64,000 bases of DNA from Palleronia sp. LCG004 (GTDB lineage Bacteria; Pseudomonadota; Alphaproteobacteria; Rhodobacterales; Rhodobacteraceae), in contig NZ_CP136759.1 of the NCBI RefSeq assembly GCF_032931615.1, forward strand, positions 682,001 through 746,000. The letters are read 5' to 3'. This document shows positions 57,302 to 64,000 of this stretch, piece by piece. The notes below the pieces were generated by a model. It searched no databases and was not told the DNA's origin. It saw only the letters and a list, made by a program, of their open reading frames with translations. How positions within the stretch are numbered: position 1 is the first letter of the stretch; the number at the start of each line of letters is the position of its first letter. The position numbers were made by a program, and so were the translations under genes.

Positions 57302-57925
57302 GTGGCACATGTTCTGACGATCGCGCAGCAGAAGGGCGGGTCGGGCAAGACGACGCTCGCCGTCAACCTTGCGGTCGCGCTGACCCGGGCAGGTCACCGC
57401 GTCGCAGTCCTCGATACGGATCCGCAGGGATCGCTCGGCCGATGGTTCATGGCACGGCGCGAGGCGGGTATTGAGGATATGGATTTCGGCACGGCGAGCG
57501 CATGGGGCGTCGGCTACGAGATCTCCAAGCTCGCCAAGACCAGCGACTTCGTCATCGTCGACACGCCACCCAAGGTCGACAGCGACCTGAGGCCGGCTCT
57601 TCGCGAAAGCGATCTGGTGCTGGTGCCCGTGGCGACGTCGCAGGTCGATCTCTGGGCGGTGGATTCCGTGCTGGATCTGGCAGACCGGGTCGGGCGACCG
57701 ACGATGATCGTGCTGAACCGGTTCAAGTCCGGCACGCGCGTCTCAGAAGAAATCGACACGGCCCTAGCCGAGATGGGAGCCTCGAGGGCGAAGTCCGTGC
57801 TCGGCAACCGGGTGGTCTATGTCGAAACGCTGGGGCAGGGGCGCGGCGTTCAGGAGCGCGGCAAGGGGGCCTGGTCGGACGAGGTCGAGGCCCTGTGCAA
57901 CGAGATCCTCGGCACGCTGACATGA
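57302..57925 (+). CDS. ParA-family P-loop ATPase (orphan)
   Basis: The 207-residue protein has the deviant Walker A QQKGGSGKTTLAVNLAVAL, VLDTDPQGSLGRWF, and FVIVDTPPKVDSDLRPALRESDLVLVPV. No ParB partner lies nearby, so partition of this locus is not implied. Orphan ParA proteins position other cell structures or act in plasmid remnants. I prefer the GTG at 57302 behind GAGGGA over the ATG at 57278, which has no clear ribosome site. Confidence 0.85.
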   Translation: MAHVLTIAQQKGGSGKTTLAVNLAVALTRAGHRVAVLDTDPQGSLGRWFMARREAGIEDMDFGTASAWGVGYEISKLAKTSDFVIVDTPPKVDSDLRPALRESDLVLVPVATSQVDLWAVDSVLDLADRVGRPTMIVLNRFKSGTRVSEEIDTALAEMGASRAKSVLGNRVVYVETLGQGRGVQERGKGAWSDEVEALCNEILGTLT

Positions 57926-57927
57926 AA

Positions 57928-57950
57928 AAGGCGCGGGATGACCACGCCTT
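57928..57950 (-). terminator. Intrinsic terminator of the cold-shock gene
   Basis: On the minus strand AAGGCG and CGCCTT form a stem followed by a T run (plus-strand AAAAA at 57925-57929). It lies 24 bases past the cold-shock stop. Confidence 0.7.
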
Positions 57951-57973
57951 CCTCTATCTTGCTTCGGGCCGGT

Positions 57974-58180
57974 TCAGGCCAGCGAGAGGTTCGTCGCCGA
58001 CTCACGTCCGTCGCGGCCGGTCTCGAGGTCATAGGTGACCTTCTGATCGTCGCTGAGGCCGGTGAGGCCAGCGCGCTCAACAGCGGAGATGTGGACGAAA
58101 ACGTCCTTGCCGCCCGTCTCGGGAGCGATGAAGCCGAAGCCTTTGGTGGTGTTGAACCATTTCACGGTGCCGTTGGGCAT
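57974..58180 (-). CDS. Cold-shock domain protein (CspA family)
   Basis: The 68-residue OB-fold RNA chaperone reads MPNGTVKWFNTTKGFGFIAP, then GGKDVFVHISAVERAGL. Both RNA-binding motifs, KGFGFIAP and DVFVHIS, are intact. It binds single-stranded RNA and melts structure at low temperature or stress. ATG 58178-58180 follows GGAG. A longer upstream frame of the same strand is 5' untranslated sequence. Confidence 0.97.
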   Translation of the reverse strand: MPNGTVKWFNTTKGFGFIAPETGGKDVFVHISAVERAGLTGLSDDQKVTYDLETGRDGRESATNLSLA

Positions 58181-58529
58181 GTGAGTTCTCCTGTCGTGTA
58201 TCTGTTCGCGAAATTGCAACAGCGTGGCAAAGTTTGCCCTTGATCGAGTGCGCTGAAGCCCGGAACGGAAGACAGATCGGTCGATAGAGGTCGTCTTAGC
58301 AAGTGTGTTTCTGACAGATCGACCGCGGGATTGCAAGCCTCGTGCCGAAAGGTGCACGGCTTGGACTACTGAGAGAGTACTTTGCGCAAGGCAAATCCAG
58401 CATCTTGAATGTGCACGACCCCAGCTCTTTTGAGCCTGCTTCGGAGTGGGCGCAAGGCGGATCAGGCAAACCGGGAACAATTTTGTAAGGCGAGAGGTTG
58501 GTAAGCAAATCCAAACAGGAGATATCATC
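58181..58529. promoter_or_regulatory. Divergent region between csp and the 39-residue peptide gene
   Basis: These 349 bases hold no gene. They must contain the cold-shock promoter and its 5' leader (minus strand) and the promoter of the small peptide (plus strand). No individual site is clear by eye. Confidence 0.5.
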
Positions 58530-58649
58530 ATGCTTGGACGTATTTTCCGTAGCCTGCTTGGTGGTCGTCGCAGGACGATGCGGCGTCGTCGCAGTCCTGA
58601 ATCCCAGCTTGCGCGTGGCGCGGCACGGACAGTCAGCAAGAAGCTCTGA
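58530..58649 (+). CDS. 39-residue arginine-rich peptide
   Basis: A short gene with strong signals: CAGGAG 10 bases ahead of ATG 58530, stop at 58649, and an intrinsic terminator 37 bases further on. The peptide reads MLGRIFRSLLGGRRRTMRRR, then RSPESQLARGAARTVSKKL. The first 11 residues could be an amphipathic helix, followed by an arginine cluster. I recognise no family. It could bind nucleic acid or membranes. A longer in-frame start at 58446 lacks a ribosome site. Confidence 0.6.
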   Translation: MLGRIFRSLLGGRRRTMRRRRSPESQLARGAARTVSKKL

Positions 58650-58685
58650 CAATAGATCGATTGTCGCCCGGATGGGCAGCAGATT

Positions 58686-58720
58686 AGGCCCGCCGCGTGA
58701 CCGCGTGGCGGGCCTTTCTT
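58686..58720 (+). terminator. Intrinsic terminator of the peptide gene
   Basis: AGGCCCGCC and GGCGGGCCT form a 9-bp stem at 58686-58715, followed by TTTCTTTG. Confidence 0.8.
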
Positions 58721-59015
58721 TGTGCGTCATGGCGAGTTGTCATCGGGTATCCGCGTCGCGCGTTCGGCTATGCTCCAACCGCCAGTCGCAACAGCGCAAG
58801 GGTATGAGTCTGCGCTCCCCTGATAGACAATCCGGACCATGGGGAAGCTTTTGGAATTCCGGCACCGCAAGGAGATCTCAGGTTCCGTTTGGGACCGGCG
58901 ATCATCCAATAAGAGCCTTACGCCATATGGCCGAAGTTGGGCCGCCTGACCGCATCCTGTAATTATCAGGTGCCGTGCGAAAGCCCGTCGCCGGGAAAAC
59001 CGGCATCTTGGGAAA

Positions 59016-59040
59016 AGCCGGCACGCACCGCGCGCCGGCT
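59016..59040 (-). terminator. Intrinsic terminator of ettA
   Basis: On the minus strand AGCCGGC/GCCGGCT makes a 7-bp stem, followed by TTTT. It lies 10 bases past the ettA stop. Confidence 0.7.
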
Positions 59041-59050
59041 CCGGTCCGCG

Positions 59051-60706
59051 TTACCGGGAGAACTTCTTGAACTTGACCCGCGTGGGCTCGAGCGAATCAA
59101 CGCCCAGACGCCGTTTCTTGTCTTCCTCGTAATCCTCGAAGTTGCCCTCGAACCATTCGACATGCGCATCCCCCTCGAAGGCGAGGATGTGGGTGCAAAG
59201 CCGGTCGAGGAAAAAGCGGTCGTGGCTGATGATGACCGCGCAACCTGCGAAATCCTCGAGCGCGTCCTCGAGCGCACGGAGGGTTTCGACGTCGAGGTCG
59301 TTCGTCGGTTCGTCGAGGAGCAGGACGTTGCCGCCGGACTTCAGCAGCTTCGCCATATGGACGCGATTGCGCTCGCCGCCCGAAAGCGATCCGACCTTCT
59401 TCTGCTGATCGCCGCCCTTGAAGTTGAAGGCTCCGCAATAGGCGCGCGAATTCATCTGCGCGTCACCGAGGTCGATCACTTCGCCGCCGCCCGAGATTTC
59501 CTCCCAGACCGTCTTGCTGGGATCGAGCGCGTCTCGGGACTGATCGACATAGGCGAGATCGACCGTGTCGCCGAATTCGACGCTCCCTTCGTCCGGCTGT
59601 TCCTGGCCCGTCAGCATTCGGAACAGCGTCGTCTTGCCCGCGCCGTTCGGCCCGATCACCCCGACGATCCCACCGGGCGGAAGGCTGAACGACAGGTTCT
59701 CGACGAGGAGTTTCTCACCCATGCCCTTCTTGAGATTCTCGACTTCGATGACCTTCTGGCCGAGCCGCTCTCCGTTCGGAATGATGATCTGGGCATTCGC
59801 GAGCTTTTCGCGCTCGGACTGATTGGCGAGCTCTTCGTAGGCGGTGATACGCGCCTTCGACTTCGCCTGGCGGGCCTTCTGACCCTGTCGCATCCAGTCG
59901 AGTTCGCGCTGCAGGGTCTTCTGCTTCGACTTGTCCTCGCGCGCTTCCTGCTCGAGCCGCTTGGCTTTCTGCTCGAGCCAAGCGGAGTAGTTTCCTTCGT
60001 AGGGAATGCCACGCCCGCGATCGAGCTCCAGGATCCAGCCGGTGATGTCGTCGAGGAAATAGCGGTCATGGGTCACGATGAGGATCGTGCCCTTGTATTC
60101 CATCAGGTGATTCTGCAGCCAGGCGATCGTCTCGGCGTCGAGATGGTTGGTCGGTTCGTCGAGGAGAAGCATGTCGGGCTGTTCCAGCAGCAACCGGCAT
60201 AGTGCCACGCGCCGTGCTTCACCGCCCGACAGGGTGGACGGATCCGCGTCGTCGGGCGGGCAGCGGAGGGCCTCCATCGAGATGTCGATCTGGCTGTCGA
60301 GATCCCAGAGATTCTGGGCGTCGATCTCGTCCTGAAGCTTCGACATCTCCTCGGCGGTTTCCTCCGAGTAGTTCATCGCGAGCTCGTTGTAACGTTCGAG
60401 CGTCGCGCGCTTTTCACGCACGCCGAGCATGACGTTCTCGCGCACGGTGAGAGAGGGGTCGAGATGCGGTTCCTGCGGGAGGTAGCCGACCTTCGCGCCT
60501 TCGGCGGACCAGGCTTCGCCGGTAAAGTCCTTGTCGAGACCCGCCATGATCTTGAGAAGTGTGGATTTACCCGCGCCGTTCACACCAACGACGCCGATCT
60601 TGACGCCTGGCAGGAAGTTCAGGCGGATGTTCTCGAACAGCTTCTTGCCGCCCGGGATCGTCTTGGAGACGCCGTCCATGTGATAGACGAATTGATAGGC
60701 TGCCAT
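59051..60706 (-). CDS. ettA: Energy-dependent translational throttle protein EttA
   Basis: The 551-residue ABC-F protein has two ATPase domains and no membrane part. Walker A motifs are GVNGAGKST and GPNGAGKTT; signatures are LSGGEARRVALCRLLL and LSGGERNRVHMAKLL; Walker B motifs are LLLDEPTNHLD and LLLDEPTNDLD. The arm between the domains carries ILELDRGRGIPYEGNYSAWLEQKAKRL. The length and the opening MAAYQFVYHMDGVSKTIPGGKKL are those of EttA. It binds the ribosomal E site and gates the first elongation steps according to ADP/ATP ratio. Confidence 0.96.
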   Translation of the reverse strand: MAAYQFVYHMDGVSKTIPGGKKLFENIRLNFLPGVKIGVVGVNGAGKSTLLKIMAGLDKDFTGEAWSAEGAKVGYLPQEPHLDPSLTVRENVMLGVREKRATLERYNELAMNYSEETAEEMSKLQDEIDAQNLWDLDSQIDISMEALRCPPDDADPSTLSGGEARRVALCRLLLEQPDMLLLDEPTNHLDAETIAWLQNHLMEYKGTILIVTHDRYFLDDITGWILELDRGRGIPYEGNYSAWLEQKAKRLEQEAREDKSKQKTLQRELDWMRQGQKARQAKSKARITAYEELANQSEREKLANAQIIIPNGERLGQKVIEVENLKKGMGEKLLVENLSFSLPPGGIVGVIGPNGAGKTTLFRMLTGQEQPDEGSVEFGDTVDLAYVDQSRDALDPSKTVWEEISGGGEVIDLGDAQMNSRAYCGAFNFKGGDQQKKVGSLSGGERNRVHMAKLLKSGGNVLLLDEPTNDLDVETLRALEDALEDFAGCAVIISHDRFFLDRLCTHILAFEGDAHVEWFEGNFEDYEEDKKRRLGVDSLEPTRVKFKKFSR

Positions 60707-60791
60707 TGGATGCTCCGCACGAAGGATGTCAGGTTTCGCGCGCTTTTAAGGGATCGTGGCGTGGTCTGGAAGGGGGCGAGGCCCCCGTCCG

Positions 60792-61478
60792 TCATCCGGC
60801 ATCGCGGTTCCTGCGACCGCGCCGCCAGCCGAGTGCGAAAAGGCCGGTGGCAAGGAGCGCAGCTCCAGTAGGCAGAGGGACGGGGGCGATCACGTTGAAG
60901 GCGGTGGTGCGGTAGGTAGCATCGACACCGTCATACGAGAAGTAGCTGGTATTCCCGTATGTGAAGCTGTTGACGGAATCGTCCAGATAGGACAGCCCGA
61001 AATTGTCCACCATGAATCCCGCACTTCCGGCATGGCTCGACTGGAATCTGAAGCCCGTCTCGTCCGCATGGAAGTTGTCGAAACTGTAGGAAACGGAACG
61101 GCAGAAGAATGGAGACCCTTCGCAAAACCGTTGCGTCACGCGCTTTGCATTCGACGGGACGGGATCGAGGTCGAAGTAGAAGCTGCCGGTGAGGATATCG
61201 GTAAAATCCTCGAGTCCCTCGACGCCGTCCAACGTCGTGAAGACCGCGTCTCCATTGCATCGATGCTCTACGTAGGCACCGACGGTGCCCGCATCGTACT
61301 CCTGACCGTGACAATTCAGGCCGGGCACCGACAGATCGGGTGCAAAGTCTTCGCGCGACGAGGTCCCGTTCACCCTTAGTCCTACGAGCTCCATTGTCAT
61401 ATCGTAGCGATAGACTGCGGCATCGGCAGTCGCGGCTGTAGCGGCAAGCATCGCCCCGCAAACCAGATTTCTGACCAT
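60792..61478 (-). CDS. Secreted protein with VPLPA-CTERM sorting signal
   Basis: The 228-residue exported protein has a signal peptide (MVRNLVCGAMLAATAATADA) and ends VPLPTGAALLATGLFALGWRRGRR. That is a VPLPA-type exosortase signal: motif, one membrane span, basic tail. The middle contains a beta-rich domain with six cysteine residues. ATG 61476-61478 follows AGGA; the longer frame would add about 39 unlikely residues. The protein is probably exported and anchored or released by an exosortase encoded elsewhere. The next gene is a paralog. Confidence 0.85.
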   Translation of the reverse strand: MVRNLVCGAMLAATAATADAAVYRYDMTMELVGLRVNGTSSREDFAPDLSVPGLNCHGQEYDAGTVGAYVEHRCNGDAVFTTLDGVEGLEDFTDILTGSFYFDLDPVPSNAKRVTQRFCEGSPFFCRSVSYSFDNFHADETGFRFQSSHAGSAGFMVDNFGLSYLDDSVNSFTYGNTSYFSYDGVDATYRTTAFNVIAPVPLPTGAALLATGLFALGWRRGRRNRDAG

Positions 61479-61691
61479 TAAAGTATCCTGTCCACTAGAT
61501 GCCGCACTGGATCGCGATGCGCACAGGGTCCTTTCCAAAAATCGTTTGAGAAAAGCTACGAATTTTTCGGGATCTTCACCCCGGGGTTGAAGCATGCTGA
61601 GTGGCGCTCACCCGGGGCGAAGAAATTGCAATCTCCGCGTTAGCTCCTGCACATGGATTGCCGGGAAACTAAGCGCGAACCGAATCCGTCG

Positions 61692-62348
61692 TCAGGACAC
61701 GGATCTGGCCTGACGGCGACGCCATCCCAGGATGACGAGTGCGGTCGAAAGCAGGCCTGCTCCAGCCGGAAGCGGAATCGGCGAAATGATGTCCAGACTG
61801 GTCGTCGCATACTGGATCGTCACCCCTTGCGTGACCCCGCCAAGCGGCGAGTAGAACGTATTGCCGAGGGTGAACTGATAGGTGGCATCATCAGCATAAA
61901 AGAGTCCGTCCTGATCGATGATGAAGCCGCCATCGCTTCCCTCGAACTTGATGTAGCTGAACCCGGTCTGGTCGGCCGATGATACGAAGCCATTCCCGCA
62001 AAGCGTACTCGATCCGATGCAGCCCGGACCGACGAAGACATTCGCCACGATATCGATGAAGAGGCTCGCCGAGATCGTCTCGGGGAAGTTCTCGCGATAG
62101 AAATCGTCCGCTGGATCCTCGGGAAAGCCCGCAGGTCCTTCGCAGACATGCTCCAGCGACTGGGCGTCTCCCTCGAGGGTGCAATCGATACCCTCAGGTA
62201 CGATTTCGGGCATTCCCGATCCGGTCCCCTGCAGAAACGGCAGGCCGAGAAAGGTGCGTTCCATGGTGACGTCGTAGCGGTAAACCGCCGCATCCGCGGT
62301 CGCCGCAAAACCGCCAAGCGCAACCGCGCAGATCAAACTCTTTAACAT
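61692..62348 (-). CDS. Secreted protein with VPLPA-CTERM sorting signal (paralog)
   Basis: The 218-residue protein starts MLKSLICAVALGGFAATADAAVYRYDVTMER and ends IPLPAGAGLLSTALVILGWRRRQARSVS. It shares the AAVYRYD(V/M)TME start and the C-terminal signal with its neighbour but has a different centre, so the pair looks like an old tandem duplication. ATG 62346-62348 is the natural start of the signal peptide. Surface or biofilm roles are usual for such proteins but unproven here. Confidence 0.85.
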   Translation of the reverse strand: MLKSLICAVALGGFAATADAAVYRYDVTMERTFLGLPFLQGTGSGMPEIVPEGIDCTLEGDAQSLEHVCEGPAGFPEDPADDFYRENFPETISASLFIDIVANVFVGPGCIGSSTLCGNGFVSSADQTGFSYIKFEGSDGGFIIDQDGLFYADDATYQFTLGNTFYSPLGGVTQGVTIQYATTSLDIISPIPLPAGAGLLSTALVILGWRRRQARSVS

Positions 62349-62579
62349 CGCAATATGTCCCCCAGACACCGTTTTGAGGCAAAGAAGGGCGTATTTACCT
62401 TTCGCTCAACGGTTTTCGGGTGCGGAAACAAATCGTTTCCATAAAATTCTTGGCAAAGTTGAATCGGCGGAGATTCGCCTATCGCTTGAAGGGCGAAAAC
62501 CAACTTGAGCGAGCATTGTTGAAAACTGTGCCCAATCTTTGAGCCGGCCTTCGGGGTGGGGATGGGCTTTGACCTGTGG

Positions 62580-63614
62580 TCAGAGAATCTCGTCTTCGTC
62601 GAACATCGGATCCGCTTCGATCTCTGCTGCGAGCCGTGCCATGCGGGTTTCGGGATCGGTCTCGACCGGCGCGAGGTGATAGATCGCGTCCCCCTCGTTG
62701 ACGATCGGCATGGTCGCGCGACCGAGGATGACGGCTGTGGTATCCGCGGCAATCTCGATCTCGTTTTCGCCGAAAGGATCCGAGACAGCCGCGAGGAGGG
62801 TGCCCGCCTCGACGCCTTCACCGACTTCGCGGAAGGACCGCATCAGTCCGCCGGCGGGTGCGCGCAGCCAGTGCGAACTTGCACAGTTCATCGGTGTGAT
62901 GCGCCGCCGCCCGAGCCCCTTTGCGCCGATCATGCCCATCTCGTGCATCACCCGAAGGATGCCGGATGCGCCGACACGCGCCGAGAATTCGTCGAACCTG
63001 AGCGCCTCTCCCGCCTCGTAGAGAAGGATGTCGCAGCCCGTATCGCGCGCGGCGGCGCGGAGCGAGCCCTCGCGCAGCTTGGCGCGCACGACGATGGGAG
63101 CGCCGAAGGCGCGCGCGCGATCGAGGGTCTGCTGCGACGAGGCGGAGACGCGGATCTGCGGCATGTTCGTGCGATGTATCGCCGCGGAATGAAGGTCGAT
63201 GCCGAAATCGCTGCGGGCCACGATCTCGGTCATGAAGAGGTTGGCGAGACGTGCGGCAAGCGACCCGCCCTCCGATCCCGGAAAGGACCGGTTCAGATCG
63301 CGCCGGTCGGGCATGTACCGCGAGTTGTTGAGAAACCCGAAGGTGTTCACGATCGGCACGACCAGCAATGTGCCGCGCAGGCTGTCGAGTTGCGGCTGGC
63401 GGAGCAGCCTTCTTGCGATTTCGACCCCGATCACCTCGTCGCCATGGACCGCGGCCGAGACGAACAATGTCGGCCCTTCCCGCCGGCCATGCACGACATG
63501 GACCGACATCGTGACGGGCGTGTGATCGCTCAGTCGCGAGACGGGCAGGTCGATCGTCCGCGCCTCACCGGGGGCAATGGATTGGCCGCCGATGGTGAAG
63601 GCGTTGCGGGGCAT
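62580..63614 (-). CDS. Succinylglutamate desuccinylase/aspartoacylase-family deacylase
   Basis: The 344-residue zinc deacylase has the metal motif SAAVHGDEVIGVEIARRLL (H and E), NSRYMPDRRDLNRSFPG (substrate arginines), and GIDLHSAAIHRTNMPQ (second histidine). It removes an acyl group from an N-acyl amino acid; the precise substrate is unknown. I start at ATG 63612-63614 (MPRNAFTIGG), which has GAAGGA at good spacing. A longer frame begins at 63806 but its N-terminus is unlike the family. Confidence 0.88.
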   Translation of the reverse strand: MPRNAFTIGGQSIAPGEARTIDLPVSRLSDHTPVTMSVHVVHGRREGPTLFVSAAVHGDEVIGVEIARRLLRQPQLDSLRGTLLVVPIVNTFGFLNNSRYMPDRRDLNRSFPGSEGGSLAARLANLFMTEIVARSDFGIDLHSAAIHRTNMPQIRVSASSQQTLDRARAFGAPIVVRAKLREGSLRAAARDTGCDILLYEAGEALRFDEFSARVGASGILRVMHEMGMIGAKGLGRRRITPMNCASSHWLRAPAGGLMRSFREVGEGVEAGTLLAAVSDPFGENEIEIAADTTAVILGRATMPIVNEGDAIYHLAPVETDPETRMARLAAEIEADPMFDEDEIL

Positions 63615-63747
63615 CGTGTCCTTCGTCCTGGGTGCCATGCGCCTCTGCCACATTCGTCGCAAGCGATCGGGGTCGCCCGTCTTCGGCGCGACCCCGTCAT
63701 CGTCTTTTTCTAAATACGCATGTCCAGTCGCTTGCAACAGGCGATCG

Positions 63748-64000
63748 TTATTGGCCGAGGGCGATCCCTTCGCGCCTGGGATCTGCACCACCGAACAGCC
63801 CGTCATCGGTGATCTCGATGGCGTGCAGGCCGCTCGTCAGTTCGCGGATATCCGTCTCGTAGCCCATCTCCCCGAGCGCAGTCTCAAGGCCGACCGCCTT
63901 CGTGCCGGCCTCGATATCGAACGTGCCGAAACGGTTGACGAGATGCGGTGCGCCGAGGGCCTGCTGCACATCCATGCCCCAATCCACGTGGTTGATGATC
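63748..64000 (-). CDS. ggt: Gamma-glutamyltransferase, C-terminal end (partial)
   Basis: The frame enters from the right edge and encodes the last 83 residues of a gamma-glutamyltransferase: NHVDWGMDVQQALGAPHLVNRFG, TSGLHAIEI and LFGGADPRREGIALGQ. The enzyme transfers or hydrolyses gamma-glutamyl groups of glutathione in the periplasm. The catalytic threonine lies outside the window. Confidence 0.85.
   Translation of the reverse strand, partial: IINHVDWGMDVQQALGAPHLVNRFGTFDIEAGTKAVGLETALGEMGYETDIRELTSGLHAIEITDDGLFGGADPRREGIALGQ

Larger units (their letters stand above)
58650..59050. other. About 400 bases between peptide gene and ettA
   Basis: Apart from the two terminators listed, no coding region is supported here. 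Short frames on both strands have no family likeness. Confidence 0.6.

Noticed and set aside
58181..58440. RNA thermometer in the cold-shock leader
   Set aside because: A long leader is typical, but I cannot support a specific fold by eye.

Overview
The window looks like chromosomal DNA of a high-GC alphaproteobacterium of the Rhodobacteraceae (Roseobacter group). Pointers are the strong GC bias at third codon positions in almost every gene, the core order yacG-rng-maf-infA-hisD-DUF2948-murA, the glpSTPQUV-type glycerol ABC transporter, a tripartite tricarboxylate transporter, and two proteins with VPLPA-type C-terminal sorting signals. No species can be named from the sequence alone.

Layout. 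1-8 kb: a partial GntP-type permease, tRNA-Glu, recJ, a YjiH-like membrane protein, a type II HAD hydrolase and a tctCBA-like transporter. 8-15 kb: a divergent glycerol uptake locus (glpR against glpSTPQUV). 15-18 kb: an XRE/cupin regulator followed by threonine catabolism (kbl-tdh). 18-23 kb: a polar amino acid ABC transporter behind a flavin monooxygenase gene that has lost its 5' end to an IS903-type element. 23-32.6 kb: an AT-richer mosaic island ending at the 3' end of tRNA-Phe. It holds the IS, a primase-helicase gene cut by that IS, a 1.1 kb divergent spacer with stacked hairpins, a 1068-residue metallophosphoesterase-STAND (NACHT-like) protein, a frameshifted serine-resolvase remnant and a tyrosine integrase. 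32.6-38.4 kb: housekeeping block, then tRNA-Thr. 38.5-49.5 kb: an amine or amino acid catabolic region (DgcA/StcD-like flavoprotein, amino acid ABC transporter, two more FAD oxidoreductases, two LysR regulators, a HAD hydrolase). 49.5-57 kb: a lytic transglycosylase and a complete peptide/nickel-family ABC transporter. 57-64 kb: ExoD-like protein, ParA-like ATPase, cold-shock protein, a 39-residue basic peptide, ettA, two VPLPA-CTERM proteins, an AstE-like deacylase and the 3' end of a gamma-glutamyltransferase gene.

How the parts work together. Most of the window is ordinary transport plus catabolism, arranged as one-operon units with a regulator nearby. The island is the exceptional part. 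Its integrase sits against tRNA-Phe, and an 88-bp copy of the tRNA 3' end, the spacer and the first three integrase codons recurs in inverted orientation at 27.2 kb, so the segment between the two copies (phosphoesterase-STAND gene, resolvase remnant, integrase) is bounded by inverted att-like sequences. The phosphoesterase-STAND gene is the best candidate for an undescribed or little-described function, probably antiphage defence. The left half of the island has been eroded by the IS, which joins two broken genes and has no target-site duplication.
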